DNA from: Hydractinia symbiolongicarpus
Lineage: Eukaryota; Cnidaria; Hydrozoa; Anthoathecata; Hydractiniidae
NCBI RefSeq assembly: GCF_029227915.1
Contig: NC_079882.1
Span: 21,209,001 to 21,273,000 of the forward strand
Direction of reading: 5' to 3'
Length of the DNA stretch: 64,000 nucleotides
A program made the position numbers and the translations under genes. Below the pieces are notes generated by a model. It had not been told where the DNA came from. It saw only the letters and a program-made list of their open reading frames with translations, and ran no database searches. Shown piece by piece: positions 1-12,555 of the stretch; positions within the stretch are counted from its first letter, which is position 1, and each line of letters opens with the position of its first letter.

Positions 1-517
1 ACATTTAGATACACATGATTTTCTCATTGGCAAAATTTCTCCTTAGGCGAGTGCCGAAGTGGCCGAAGTCTAAATTCGCCCCTGAATGTACTCATCATTA
101 AATCAATCTTGTTGTGGCGGGGAGGCGTCTTTGCTTGATGATGGCTTTGGAGGGTTACTTTTGAAGAACAGACCAGAAACTGGACTATAGTTTTTCACAT
201 TCACTTGATGCTTGTTGCCCTTGTTAAAGCACATTTTCCCATTATAGTTATGTCTATCACTGTGTCACAAAGTCTACACAATGCTTTGTGTTTATCTGGT
301 CCCCTTTTCAACCATATTTTAAACTGTTCATCGCTCAACCAACTTTCATTAAAAATGCTTTTTCCATGCATTCTGGTACTTTTCTTATTAGACATTTTTT
401 TTACTATTCTAAAAAGATTTTCATAGAATTGTAAAAACTCAGGAACAATTCAAGACCAAATAAAATTCAAGAACATTCAAGAACATTCAAGGTTTTCAAG
501 GACGAGTGGCCATCCTG
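1..517 (-). mobile_element. hAT-like DNA transposon, 5' end, cut by the window edge
   Basis: Read on the minus strand, the sequence ending at 517 begins CAGGATGGCCACTC, a typical hAT-superfamily terminus, and about 120 bases further in a BED-finger-type reading frame starts (395). Terminus, leader and frame are in the order expected for the left end of an autonomous or recently dead hAT element that continues beyond position 1. Just outside it (530-545) is another GAGTGGCCAC-like motif that may belong to a second copy. The superfamily call rests on the terminus and the protein; the other end is not in the window. Confidence 0.5.
95..395 (-). pseudogene. BED-type zinc finger N-terminus of a hAT-like transposase, frameshifted
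   Basis: From the ATG at 395 the frame encodes about 64 residues with FNESWLSDEQFKIWLKR followed by KALCRLCDTVIDI and GKCALT. This matches the N-terminal region common in cnidarian hAT/ZBED-like proteins, in which a C-x2-C pair is followed by a histidine pair. The frame ends just after CALTRATSIK. The expected His pair reappears in another frame (GNKHQVNVKN), followed by SGLFFKSNPPKPSSSK, so a small indel near 235 breaks the gene. The protein would be the DNA-binding part of a transposase acting on its own terminal repeats. What is seen is the Cys pair and the broken His pair; the rest is family knowledge. Confidence 0.5.
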
Positions 518-2233
518 CCGGTTTTTACAGAGTAGAGTGGCCACAAATTTAAAATTTTGCGACTTTAGAAGATATATGAAGAATTTAGGATGTTTAAGAG
601 TGAAAACGTAAGAGAAAACATAAAACCGTATAAAATCCATTTCATATTTTCAGAAGATTCAAGGAAGACACTTTTAAATGAATCAAGAATTTTTTTACAT
701 AAATGCTGGTTCATGTTTTTCAAAAAGTCATAAAAAAGTACTCAGAAATATAAACAATTAGTATAAACGATTTTAGGATGAATTAATATATACTTTGTTC
801 AAATTTTTGGTATTTGAGAGATTTTAGAAGGTTCCCAATTTTTAGCTTATTTTGAAGAGTTAAGGTATATACCCTTTTTACAAAGTTAATTTTTTCCCCT
901 AATAAGGAGACATCCTTCTACGACTACATTACACGCATTGAAAGAAATTACGGTAATAACGCTTACCACATCCACTAATCGGAGAAAGTTGACGTCAATC
1001 ATGACGTCAATGACGTTCCCATGGTGATGTTGTGGTGATAACATAAATTTCTTCGTCAAATATACGATCAAGCCTTTTTCATCAAAAGTTGCTGCAACTA
1101 ATAGATCAGTGAAGCATAAATATTGAATGAAGTATGCATTTTTATAACAGAGCACCTAACTTGAAGGAAGCGTGCAAATGTTTATAACTATTCCAATTAG
1201 AAGCTTCGTTCATAAATTGTTCTTAATCTCTCTCTCTTATATTGCCATTTCAAAATCTAAAGGAGCACTTCAGTACTTCTTGGTATTGAAAAAAATCATT
1301 TTTAACACAAGTTCTAAATTTTTGAGCCCTTAAAAGCTATACATTCTTCTGCGTTAACGAAGTGCTATACTGAAGACATGAAAATGGGTGTATGAACACC
1401 CGAAACGTTGCCAATACGTTTTGTATATTTTTTTGTTAAATGTTCTAAATGTCCATCAAGTTCAATTAATTCTTATTTTTTTAAAAATAGATGCAATTAA
1501 CATATCCGAATAACATACTTTCAAAATTTAAGATCTACAAAAACTGTTATTTTGGGATTTAGCAAATACCAATTAGCATGCGTAACTCAATTTAAAAGTA
1601 GCATTTTGATGGGGTTTTGTCACTAAAGTTTTGATAAGGGTTTAAAAATTACATTTTACAATTAAGTAAAATACTTTTTAGCATCAAAGAAAGTCCACAA
1701 ATAATCAGCATCTCGAAACTTAACTCGCGATTGGCTGTTGATCCCGATTCTGCTTGGATATTGCGAAACTCGTCCTTTAAAGGGTTAAAATAGATATAAT
1801 TTTGAAATAATGTACTTACCAACGCTAACCAAAAAGAGTAGAAGAAACATTCTAGCTGCCAACTTACACGCAATGGATGCTTTGAAAACGAATTATCGCA
1901 AAAATGTATAAAAACTGTAACTCATTATTCTCATTTTTTTGAAAACAAGTAGAAATACAAAATATAAATAAATAATAAAATGCGTTCATCTTCAATAATA
2001 TGATGCATCGAGTGTATCTTGGAGAATGTAAAACCCGTGAAAAAGTGAATTCAACACGTTTAATTATGTATCGGTTACATATGTCGCAAACATTTATCGT
2101 TGCCATGTAATTTGTAATTTTTTAGCTACTTTAAGTCTTTTTGCCATATATGGACTAATATTGCGTTATAAGCATATAATTTTTACAAACTAAAACAAAA
2201 CAAAATACAAAAAAAATCTAACAGGTATGGAGA
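518..2233. other. Gene-poor flank, no gene recognised
   Basis: About 1.7 kb of AT-rich DNA downstream of NUDT16. Only short random frames are present on either strand. It should contain the NUDT16 3'UTR at its right end. A short stretch around 1361-1425 resembles the tails of some retroelements but is too small to call. Confidence 0.4.
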
Positions 2234-3688
2234 CTAAGTTGCCACAGAGTTACTGAGTGGGTCATATTGTTTATGACGTGCCAGCAGCTCATCCAACTGT
2301 CCCTCCGGTAAAAGTTTCTTCATGCGAATACATGATATTAACTGTTCTTTACTATATCCGATAAAATTGTTGCGAAGAAAAGCTGGAAAGCCTCCCAATT
2401 TTCTCCATGTATACAGTGGGACGCGGATTATCCCAAGAACCTAAATAAAACGAAAATAAATGTGATTTTTTATAAGCAGTTGAAATTCCAAAATAAGGTT
2501 TAAGGATGCTTATGAATTTTACTTTGTCAGGCTCAAAATATGCTAAGTTATGCGTAATGGTTAAAAAAATTATTGGAATATGCTTATTTGAAAGAAAAAA
2601 AATCATTTGGATTTTGAATATCAGTAATTATGACTTACATGTCACTACATACTAATTAACTCAGACATAAAGAATAAAAAGGAAAGCTGCTCACAAAACA
2701 AAAAACAGAAAAACTTCACAACATCTTTTTAGGCATGATGCTTAAGAATATGTTGTGAAATGACCAAATTTAAGCCTACAGATGCTTATAAATGTCTTGC
2801 TGACAAAATAAACATGTAGTGGAATGACCAATGACTAGCATTACAAGAGCGTTCCTGGTAGTGGGACTCAGAACCTATTATTTAAAGCCCAATTTTAAGT
2901 ATAAGCCATCAAAAGAAACACAAAAAGATATAAAAAGTACCTACCTCGAAATCCTTAACGTTGGTATCACGTCGTTCAATAACAAGAAATTCATCAAATG
3001 TTACTTCTTTGCAGAAGAAATGTAAACAATATTTTTTTGGTTCCATCAACGTTGCAAACATATAGTCTTCAGGCGTTACTTGGAAATTGTGAGGTATTTC
3101 ACCCATTTCTTCTCTCAATTCTCTCATCAACGCATCTTCTAATGACTTATCATCGTAGTCAACAAAACCCCCGGGAAATCCCAATCTTCCATCGAACCTC
3201 GTTTGCATCTAAAATATTGTTTTAAAAATATTATTGTATATACCGCGTACACACTTTGATCAGTAGCAACACCATACTCTGACTCCCATTTATTTAGTGT
3301 ATGATATGGGTTCTTTTTGAATCTAAGAACTTTTTTTCTTCTTCGAGAATTGTGTCTCTCACAAAGAGTGTTGGAATAGCCAAGTTCATCAGAATATTTC
3401 ATGAAATAAAATAATCCTACAGAATGTTTAGGAACAAATATCTGTTTACTAACTACACCACCAGACCTCTGTTGCATTATTTAAAAGCTTCTTGACAGAA
3501 AGAATGAAGAATTGGATGGAGTTTATACGCACCAGTATAGTATGTTCTGCGGGAAGTTTATGTCCGAACAAGATTGAATCATCAGTTTTTGCATAAATCA
3601 GAATATGAACAGCATGCCTCCAGGAGTCTGGTAACGAGTTTGTTTCTTCTCTTGTGGCCCTGGAAAATGTGAGTGGTACTTCCGACAT
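2234..3688 (-). CDS. NUDT16: NUDT16-type Nudix hydrolase (RNA-decapping / (deoxy)inosine diphosphatase family)
   Basis: Three coding exons in transcript order: 3688-3533, 3208-2945, 2440-2234, all with GT-AG introns in phase 0, giving 208 aa (human NUDT16 has 195). Exon 1 carries DSWRHAVHILIYAK. Exon 2 carries the diagnostic MQTRFDGRLGFPGGF and the Nudix-box core MRELREEMGE, whose glutamates bind the metal. Exon 3 carries VLGIIRVPLYTW and NNFIGYSKEQL. Family members remove caps from nuclear RNA such as U8 snoRNA and hydrolyse inosine diphosphates; which activity applies here cannot be told. An acceptor-like TTTCTTTAG lies 9 bases before the ATG, so a 5'UTR intron or trans-spliced leader is likely. 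It is the last gene of the minus-strand row, 754 bases after TRAPPC9. Confidence 0.9.
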
Positions 3689-4442
3689 ATTAGTAGCCTA
3701 AAGAAACGGTAGATAAATCGATCCCATCCTTCATGCATATATTATATTGACACTGGTAATCATTCCTGACGTGTTGTTCCACCAAAAAGGAAAAAAACAC
3801 AAAAAAACGAAAGCTACTTATTTGAATTTATTAAGCAATTTATAGATACAAAATTACATAAATATAAAATATCAACATTAACATTTCGATAATACACTTC
3901 AGCATCGAAAAATGCGTATTTAAAATTGTCTTAACTCTGATTTTTACTAAACTACTCCATGTGCGAAACGATTCCATTTTAGTTTTGCAAGTTGCACCAG
4001 AACATACAAAAATAAGCTTTTTTCTATATAAGCAAAGCAAAAATTTGACTAAGTCTTATAATGGCTTGTGTCTCTGTTTTACAGGCTTAACTGTTGCTTA
4101 GTCGTTGCCTGTCGACTACCTACATGGAAAGATTAAATTCACGTGTTTACTTGTTCAGTAATGCTAGTATGTCAATCCAAATCTAACTTTAGGTCTACCC
4201 TTACATAACATTCAGAGATATCCCGAAAACTATTGATTCAGAACAACAAGATATGTCATGAAAACTGTTTCTGTTTTTATGATCCTGCATTTATTCTTTT
4301 TGTCCTATCAACCCATTTAGGCGAGGCTAGTATCGATTAAAAAAAACGTGCACAAAAAAATTAACTCTTCAGTATCTGATTTTAGCCTGGCAGAGAATAT
4401 CTCTCTTGAAAATTAAAATCTCTCCAAAAAATATTTAGGTTT
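3689..4442. other. 754-bp spacer between TRAPPC9 and NUDT16
   Basis: No coding potential recognised. It must hold the TRAPPC9 3'UTR (an AATAAA-type signal on the minus strand lies near 4289) and the NUDT16 leader or promoter. Its length almost equals the two other spacers in this gene row. Confidence 0.5.
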
Positions 4443-7400
4443 CTACACAACCGTTACACAAAAACTTTGAGCCCAAAAATCAGCTTCGAAAAATTTTAAT
4501 TTATCGTTGACTGTTCTTGGGCTGAGTGGCGTTGGAGATTTATGGCGGTCTGTAATCGGATCATTTTTTATAGCGTACGATCTCTGCCTGCTTGATCTAT
4601 GTGAGCCAAAGCCACGGTTCATGCTGCAAGAAACATCCACCATGTACTCGCCATGGTAAAGAAACAACAACCCGCAAGAGTGCTCGAATGATTCTCCTGG
4701 ACATAGCTAGAAAGCAAAGTATTTCATTTTTTCAAAAATGCTGGAAAGGTGAATAAATACACTAGAACCTGAAATTTTTGGGCGAAAGAATTTATGATTC
4801 TCCTTTTTAAGATCCTAATCTTCAAAAAAATCAAAGATATAGATCAGGGTTGAAGACGATTATTTAGTGCTTAAAGTAATGCATATAAGAAAATTTGAGC
4901 TATGTTAAATACCATTGAAAAATTTCGTACAACCTACGATTTCAACTAAATTATTCACGTCTATACGCAGATTACCATGACAACGGAGAAAACCTTACGC
5001 CCTCGTGTAAACAGCATATCTTAGTGTGGGGAACAGTTAAATAAGATCTCACTTTTTTTATTCCTTTATCCAGCATACCAGAAGGAAGGTATAGTTCTTT
5101 CATTTGCTCACTGCTGCGATAACAATGTTGGTAAGGATTCACGTGTAATGACATATCCTCGAGGTTTCTATCTAAGAATTTCGTGAAAGCTCATTTCAGT
5201 GTTCAGGTGAGTGAAGAAAACTCATTTCAGTGTTCAGGTAAGTGAAGAAAACTCATTTCAGTGTTCAAGTAAATTAAAAAAACTCATTTCAGTGTTCAAG
5301 GAAATTAAAAAAACTCATTTCAGTGTTCAGGTGAGTGAAGAAAACCCATTTCAGTGTTCAGGTAAGTTAGGAAAACTCATTTCAGTGTTCAGGAAGTTAA
5401 GAAAACTTATTTCAGTGTTCAAGTAAATTAAAAAAACTCATTTCGGTGTTCAGGTAAGTTAAGAAAACTCATTTCAGTGTTCAGGAAGTTAAGAAAACTT
5501 ATTTCAGTGTTCAAGTAAATTAAAAAAACTCATTTCAGTGTTCAGGAAGTTAAGAAAACTCATTTCAGTGTTCAGGTAAGTGAAGAAAACTAATTTCAGT
5601 GTTCAGGTAAGTGAAGAAAACTCATTTCAGTGTTCAGGTAAGTGAAGAAAACTAATTTCAGTGTTCAAGTGAGATAAAAGGGATGCAAAAATTGTTTAGA
5701 CATTGTTTAGCTGGATAAGTTTATCAAGCAAATTGTTTATTTTCCAAAAATTTATTTCATTTACACTATCATCACATATTCGCTTCAAACAAATTGTTTA
5801 GCAATTTTAAGAGCAATTGTTTATGTTTGACATTGTTTACAAAAAGAAAGTGTACTGTGATTGAAAATGTTGTAAAACATACAATACCTAAGGATAGCTT
5901 ACCATGAGTGTTGGTTAAAACAATAAAAATTTCTGTCAGTTTACATTCGTCTACGCGAATATTTTCCCCTTCTTTGATGATGTTATTATCCACCCTAATA
6001 CCTAAATTATAAAGAAGTCATTGAACATCCAATTGCAGTAAGAATATTAATGAAAACTTTGGTTAACATACTTATGCTGAGATGTTTCGGCTTCAATATT
6101 GTTGTCATTGCTGGTGTCACTTGGATATTTTGAAGGTATGTTACACCACTATAATTTGTATCAGACTATTAAATATGTCAAAGGTAAATAAAAAAAATTT
6201 CGGTATGAGTTAAATGGCTAGGAAATTCACACTCTTTATCACAATTTTCAACAGTGAATAATTTTGAAAAGATACTAGTATCCAATGCAAACAAACAGAA
6301 GATCTGATAAATGCTTGATACTCATCTTCCATAGTCTAAAAGGAGGTTGAAAAACGTTGCACTACCTAAATCGTTCTTAAATACTTGTTCTTGATAATTA
6401 TGCATGAGCAAAATGAGTAGAAAAAACATACATACCTTTATCTTCATTTTAGGAGGTGGCAAAGTTAATCTTGGAAAATGAACTTCGCAACTAAAAAACA
6501 AACAGACCGTGTCCAGAGAACCGTTTTGCGAACATCAATACATCTTTCACGAATACATACCCTATAAATAATTACTTAAAATAAAAATACAAAAATTTAA
6601 TCACGCCGAAGCTTTCCAACAGAACATCCCAATCTAAATAAGGACACGTTCCTACCAGGTTTTCTTTTTCGGAAGTAACTCCAGATGACGCTTGCCCAAG
6701 CAATTGACATGACATGATATATCTTTCATATAAAAAAATTTCGTTCATTAATTCTGGATTTAAAAGAATACGGGAAAAGCTTTTAGAATTTTTGACGTGC
6801 TTACCCAGATCTTTGTTTTCAATGATGACTTCATATGTCACATTCATCGCAACTGACGTCATATTTACAGCATCAAAGCAGATCATGCAACAACTTGGAT
6901 GTCTATACAAATCAGGGTTATAAATAAACAGTAAATTACGTACATGTTATCGCATGGTGCAAGAGAAATACAAAGGGATATTTTTGATGTTTTTTTTTAA
7001 TCCTGAGGCGAGTGTATTATTTTTGGATATTGAGTGCGTCAATAAAAATTACGGAAATGCGTTAAGCATACGATAATTTACAATAACTTAGTGCCTATAA
7101 AAACATAAATTTAGATACGATACGACCATAGAAAGTAGATAAATAATTTTCGAGGGTATTGACTTTCGCGCTCTTCGTGGATTTTGGCCTACACGGGAAA
7201 TTAATTACTAGCATAATATTCCATTTTATACCGCATTGCGTGCGTCTCGCTAACTGCGCAGCTAAGCTACCATTTTGCGTGACAAACAAACGGACGGACG
7301 GACAGACGTATACGGGTATTATAATATAGATTAGTAATCGATTTTTTTTAGAAGACGGTAATTTTAATAATGTGCAAAAAGTTATGGAACTCTGGCCGAA

Positions 7401-10400
7401 GCTTTAACAAGGGTTTATTAAAAGCGAATTCCTGTGCATGTTTTATTCAGTAAAGACTCCTCCTATAAATATTTTTATGAATATGATAACGTTTTTATAC
7501 TATTCAAAATAATTGTTACCTGCGCCTTTTTTTTTACAAATGTAAACGTTACCTGTAAAGATGTCACAATATGAATTACGAAAAAATATAAGGTGCAAAG
7601 TAAATCTCACCTTTCTATCTCCAAGATGGAATAGTTAGAAAACTCGAGCGAAGGCATTACTTTCACATATGTTACCCAGGATATCTCTCTCATATATCCA
7701 TTCGCTTCCCCTTCTTCACAAGAATATGAAATAATCAAAGCAGCTTCAATTTTGTCTTGATTATTAAACAACTTCCACGAATTCTCTGGCATAATGGTTA
7801 CATCCAAATGTAAAGACTCTTCAGGCAACAATGGCAATCGTGTCTTTACATAGTCAGCATTAAATACGATATTGTTTTCTAGGTGATAAATAATTAGGTG
7901 GAAAAACGAGATATCAAAAATCGATAAAACGTAAAGGCTAAAATACACGGTTAGTTTAAACAGACCGTTTAAATGTAAGATAAAAAAAACTTACCGTGTA
8001 AACAGGAAAGATGTATAACTTTTTTTAGTTTTATAAGTTCTTTTGAAAGTTGGAAAATAACAGAATGATTAATGAGCTATTGTTTAAACTAAAGATTTTC
8101 TAACCACAACCAGTGCTAGTCCGCTTTTGTTCTTCTACCATTTCCCCTTCTGCTGCAGCTATAGCAATAACCGCAATGAAAGATATACGTGTTCTTTATC
8201 TGGTAAAGATATACGTGTTCTTTATCTGGTATTTATTGTGAAAATTTTTTTTTAAAAAAACCTTATACATTTTAACTTAACGTGTAGACAGGTGTATTAC
8301 CTGCAACTAAAATTATAAGTTTTTTCTTACAACTAAACGGTCCATTTAAACTTACCGTGTACTTTAACCCTAAGACTTATATACCTCTTAATTTCTTTAG
8401 TTTGATGTCTAACTTGGTAATTGGAACCTTGCCAGCATTTTCAAGTAAAACTTTACCACTGCAACTATATTTAAAAACACAGAAAAAACATAGCGTGTCA
8501 AACGAGTTTAATTAGTGCATCACACTGCACATCAAACTAGAAGCCATTACCTGTGTCCTCGGTACAGATTAGCAGATGTAAACAAAGTCTGGTAGTTTTC
8601 ATCTTCTGGATCCAATGAACTTGCACTAGGGGCACGAGGTAAAGTACTACTGAGTTTTAAGATGGGTAACAGAGGTGTAACTTCAACATTAATTGGTTCT
8701 GGTAGGAGGACGGTATTAGCAATCCCTAACACTTCAACTTTGTATCCTGAAAGAACACAATATATATATAAATAAAATACAGATTATAAAACTCTTTTGG
8801 TATAAATTTTATAGCTTAAAAAGTATTACTACTTCTTTAGAGTTTCTAAAATTCAAATGATTTTATTGTCTCATATTATTGTCTGGATTGATATAAACAA
8901 ACTCTCAATCTTAAGATATGACTTTTGTGCAGAGAATAAAAGATAGCACTAAAAAATAATAATTTTTTTACCACAATGCAACGATGTTGATTGGTGTAAA
9001 TTAAGGTTGGGAAAGGAAAATTATGTTAATCCATCCACCTTTATATTATCTATGCATTGTTTGAATGCACATCCCTTAACAAGTCTAAAAATACTGATGA
9101 CAGAAAATGTCAAAATGTGCTATTATTTAAATATGACATCATAATTTATGCAGCACATTTAAATTTGAATTCTTTAAATGTGAATATTTTGAGAACAAAA
9201 GAGCTTTTTGAAAAATTTAAAAAGGCTTATTAACCAACTTTGTCAGCTCTAAAGTCTAACATTATTTTATAACTCAGGTTCCCTTTAAACTCCAAAATAC
9301 TCATGGCAAAAACTATAAGTCTTTAAAAGAAGTTTAGCTCAATTTTTTAATAATAGTTTCCAGACTAAAGTTTCCAGAGGGGACCTCGGAGGAAAAGAAA
9401 ACTGGCGATTCCTGACATCTTTTTGCAATAGTGCAAGAAAAAAGTTCAGGATTTGGTGAAGTAACATTTAGCATAAAAAAATGAATTACATGAAACAATG
9501 CAATGCAAAGAATTTTACCTTTTAATTTGAGTAAACCTGGCTGATTTGGAGTTCCAAGAAGCATAAATGGAAATGCACCGGATTGGGCTGGAAGCGCAAG
9601 TGTTGCAGGAAAAGCTTCAAACTGAATGCCTTCAGTAAGCAATGTCTAAAAAAAGTTGTTTTTGCTACATCGATATAAATATAATCTGGTGAAAAAGTCG
9701 GAAGAAATGTTATATACCATATTGTTCACTTTAATTTCAGCTGGTAAGGGATTGTCTACTACCATGGCAACTTCAGATACGTCACCACAAACCCATATAA
9801 CATCTAGCAAAACAAACATTCAGCCTTAAAACGGTTTTAGACAAATACGAAGTAGCTCTTACGTTTGAGTAAGGATCTCTCTGTTAGAAGAACTTGAGAA
9901 TTACTTTACCTTCTTCCTCTTTTTTAGGTTTGGAAAGAGAAGAAAAAATAAATGGTCCTGTTTGCTCAGCCATTTTGACTTTCAACGGTTGAAGATAGCG
10001 AGCAAGACGTTTTGGATGAAAATCTCTATAAGAATATTAGAATAAATTGTGGGTGCCATAATACTATGACATAATTTATGTCATTATCTTTCTATTCTTA
10101 CCTTATAATTGGCAGAGGTCTGATCAATTCAACATCTGTTTCTTTGCTATCTTCGTTAGAAAGTGGTTCTGTATCATCGGAGAATTCTTCTAGTAAGTCA
10201 ACAAGATCGTTGTGGTCACTTGTACTTAACAGTGATAGATATCTTTCGAGGATAAAGCATAATAATCTAAAAGACAGAGAAAGTTTTCACATTGAGGATC
10301 AAGAATCCATAGCCCCATTTTGGATATAAATCAAATAGCTACTTGTTCGTCCAACAGGCCCTTTGAGTTTCTACCGCTTTCTTTACCTCCTTCTTTAATT

Positions 10401-12555
10401 AGTCTTTTGATGTTGTTTATGTGAATACCTTTTAGTGAGTTTCGCTATAGTCTCTTTTTTGCTATAGAATTTAGACCCAGAGTTGAATGTTACTATAGGG
10501 CTATAAGATTATGTAAACAGAGGACCAGTGGCAAGATGTGAAGTTAAATTTCATGACAGGCCATCATGTTGGTCCTTATGTTAGTTCATTTCTTGCCACG
10601 TACACTACACACAAATGTTATATAAATCTCACTACAGGTTCCATAAAAAGGCTGGCTAAATGTCTTGTTTATAAAATTTACAGAAATTTTACCTTACACT
10701 GTCCAGTTTATTTCCCAACTTTCTCGAAATTTTCAGCATATCAAGTAGAACTCGCAGTTGAAGAGAGGACCAACCTTCTGATTCTAAAAGAAAAAATGTT
10801 ACAATGTATAACACTACACTACTTTTCACATTAGAACAACATATTTTGAAATTTCATTGGTACAAATTTATGACCTTTAGTTGCTGTCACAGCATTCTGA
10901 TTCATAACAAGACCATAAGCTGGAGAAACTTGTTTCAACATTGTCATTGCCTACAAATATGAGAAAAGTTGCTCTTAATAATAATTTCTTTAAAAACATA
11001 ACATAACACAAAAGAAGTGTGAATACCCTTGATAAAGCACTTTTGGTTTGATTTGTACCATTAATGTAGAGCAGTGCTGCTCTGCGTCTATAAAATCCAG
11101 CTTTTCTTCGCAATCCGAGCTGATCGTGAATTGATGCTAACATTGTCGTAAATTCCAACTAAAAAAAATCAATCTTGTGAATATTTAAAACTGAAAATCC
11201 ATGGTTAATAAAATTTGTCATACTTTTTCATTTTCATTAAAGTGCTGAGGTACTGCCAACAGACTTTGTACAACTTGTGCAGTTTCAAGCTTTTTCTAAA
11301 ATAAAAAACAAAGTTATTATAAAACGTCAGAAGGTTAAGGTTTCATACACGGGATGGCAATTTAAATATATATCGGAAACATTTGAAAGCAAATCATTAT
11401 AAACATTTAAAATTACCTTCCAGTTTAAGAGAACTCTTATAAATTTAAAGTGTGCTTCAATTTCCACTGGACCAGTCGAAAACTTCCTATAGTACGACAA
11501 ACATTCACTATATTTTGCAATTGTATCTTCAGTTGAGTTGGCAAGGTAACTCTTTAACTTTTCATCTTCTCCATTTTCAGACGTTAAGTTGACATTGATG
11601 TTCGATTTTCGAATGACGAGGAAACGTGTATTCTCTTTAATAATTAAATCTCCAAGCATCATTGCATTTGATGCAGCACATATACCTTCAAAAGCGCTAC
11701 CTAACCATAAAAAATCATTTACACTACGAAGGTGTTCAACAGAGTTGGAATAGTGCATCAAGGCTTCTTGTGGTAAACCAGAAAGTAGGCATAAGTCAGC
11801 AAGGATCTTTTTGTTACGACCCAGGCATTTTCTTTTCATGGATCTAATTTAGGGAAACAAAAATTGCCTTAAAAACTTTTTATTACAATAAATACAAATA
11901 TCTTCTAATATACAAAATAAAAACAACCTCAACAAATAAATAAACTTTTACATTACCTGGAATCAACATCTGTTGTTTGATGAGCACCTTCATTAGGAGC
12001 ATTTGGTAACGCCATTCTTTCAAGATTTTCACTTAGTTTATCCACACGCTTTGATTCCAAAATTACAAATAGAGATGTTACAAATTCACTGATATAATCT
12101 GTAAGTCTTGTGGAAGTTTCTATTTCTGTTTCTGGTAAATAAAACATATCTTTTCGTATGGTTTCAATGTTTTGTTTTTTAGGACCAATGATTATGCAGC
12201 GTGAGTCATATATGTAGTGGCTATATTGAGATATCAGGTTATCAAACCTATGTTCAATTTTTTCATAGTCTTTTTCCTGATGGACTGGGTCAGATGATAA
12301 TCTAGCAACACCGACAAATCCCAAAGGTCTTCGATGCAACTGAAGACGACCCCATTCCAATGTATCTCGACTATAACCTTTTGTAAAGTTTAAAAGTATT
12401 GTTCTGTCGTGATCAGCTATTTTTGCATAAGTAAATGGAGAGAGTTTGTTCAAAACGAAACTATAGTCCTCATCAGATGTGTTGGAAAAAGGTCGAACCA
12501 GAATAAGAATTTCTGAGTGTTCTGTTAGATTTGGTCGGAAATTGTATCGCATCAT
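4443..12555 (-). CDS. TRAPPC9: TRAPPC9 (NIBP/Trs120), TRAPPII complex subunit
   Basis: Twenty coding exons, in transcript order: 12555-11957, 11843-11417, 11295-11224, 11158-11027, 10950-10875, 10783-10693, 10266-10102, 10025-9910, 9803-9718, 9645-9519, 8746-8551, 8464-8385, 7878-7611, 6902-6805, 6490-6436, 6335-6253, 6148-6072, 6001-5903, 5171-4999, 4706-4443; about 1,094 aa (human about 1,150). Landmarks are TLEWGRLQLHRRPLGFVGV, YIYDSRCIIIGP, LFVILESKRVDKLSE and SVEHLRSVNDFLWLGSAFEG (N-terminal Trs120 domain), then GIQFEAFPATLALPAQSG and near the end SCGLLFLYHGEYMVDV. The protein is a scaffold of the TRAPPII exchange factor for Rab GTPases at the Golgi. Phases agree at every junction except exon 14 to exon 15 (6805/6490), which is one base out. 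The exon 16 donor (GTTGAA) is weak. TTTTTCAG lies 7 bases before the ATG. Confidence 0.9.
5185..5665. repeat. Minisatellite of about 30-bp units in a TRAPPC9 intron
   Basis: Roughly 16 tandem units of the type CTCATTTCAGTGTTCAGG followed by TAAGTGAAGAAAA, with small length variants (AAGTTAAG, AAATTAAAAA spacers). It fills most of the intron between the exons ending at 5903 and starting at 5171. On the plus strand, antisense to the gene, each unit contains an acceptor-like TTTCAG and often CAGGTAAGT, a near-perfect donor. The open frame through the array is a by-product of the repeat, not a gene. Confidence 0.9.
7170..7333 (-). mobile_element. Diverged non-autonomous Helitron-like element
   Basis: Read on the minus strand it starts TCTATATTATAATACCCG, then GTATACGTCTGTCCGTCC, then the shared CACGCAAAATGGTAGCTTAG block, as in the intact copies at 25712 and 63764. 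Its 3' part is decayed: the terminal hairpin is damaged and the CTAG end lies near 7208. It sits in a TRAPPC9 intron in the gene's own orientation. Confidence 0.6.
7936..8370. mobile_element. MITE, family A (GGCTAAAATACACGG ends), copy 1
   Basis: A 435-bp element with terminal inverted repeats of about 30 bp: left GGCTAAAATACACGGTTAG, right ending CTTACCGTGTACTTTAACC. Internal GTTTAAAC and ACTTACCGTGTAAAC blocks are repeated in inverted order. The second copy is at 17077. It occupies almost all of TRAPPC9 intron 12 (7879-8384). It contains a 26-bp tandem duplication at about 8178-8230. No coding capacity. Confidence 0.75.
9048..9290. repeat. Dispersed repeat, copy 1 (partner at 46430)
   Basis: About 240 bp (starting near TTTGAATGCACATC, with ATATGACATCATAATTTATG in the middle) recurs with moderate divergence in the same orientation at 46430-46675. 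Both copies lie in introns (TRAPPC9 here, the CD36-family gene there). No terminal repeats or coding frame seen; class unknown. Confidence 0.65.

Noticed and set aside
1361-1425. Stretch with CTGAAGA, a GGGTG/CACCC stem and CGAAACG, reminiscent of a hammerhead ribozyme or a Penelope-like element end
   Set aside because: Extra bases separate the CTGAAGA motif from stem II, stems I and III are not evident, and no reverse transcriptase is nearby; too weak to call.
3139-3477. 112-codon minus-strand frame overlapping NUDT16 intron 1 and exon 2
   Set aside because: It lies mostly in the intron and reads exon 2 in the wrong frame; no recognisable domain.
5211-5426. 71-codon open frame on the plus strand
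   Set aside because: It is the translation of the minisatellite; repeat units of near-multiple-of-three length keep it open by chance.
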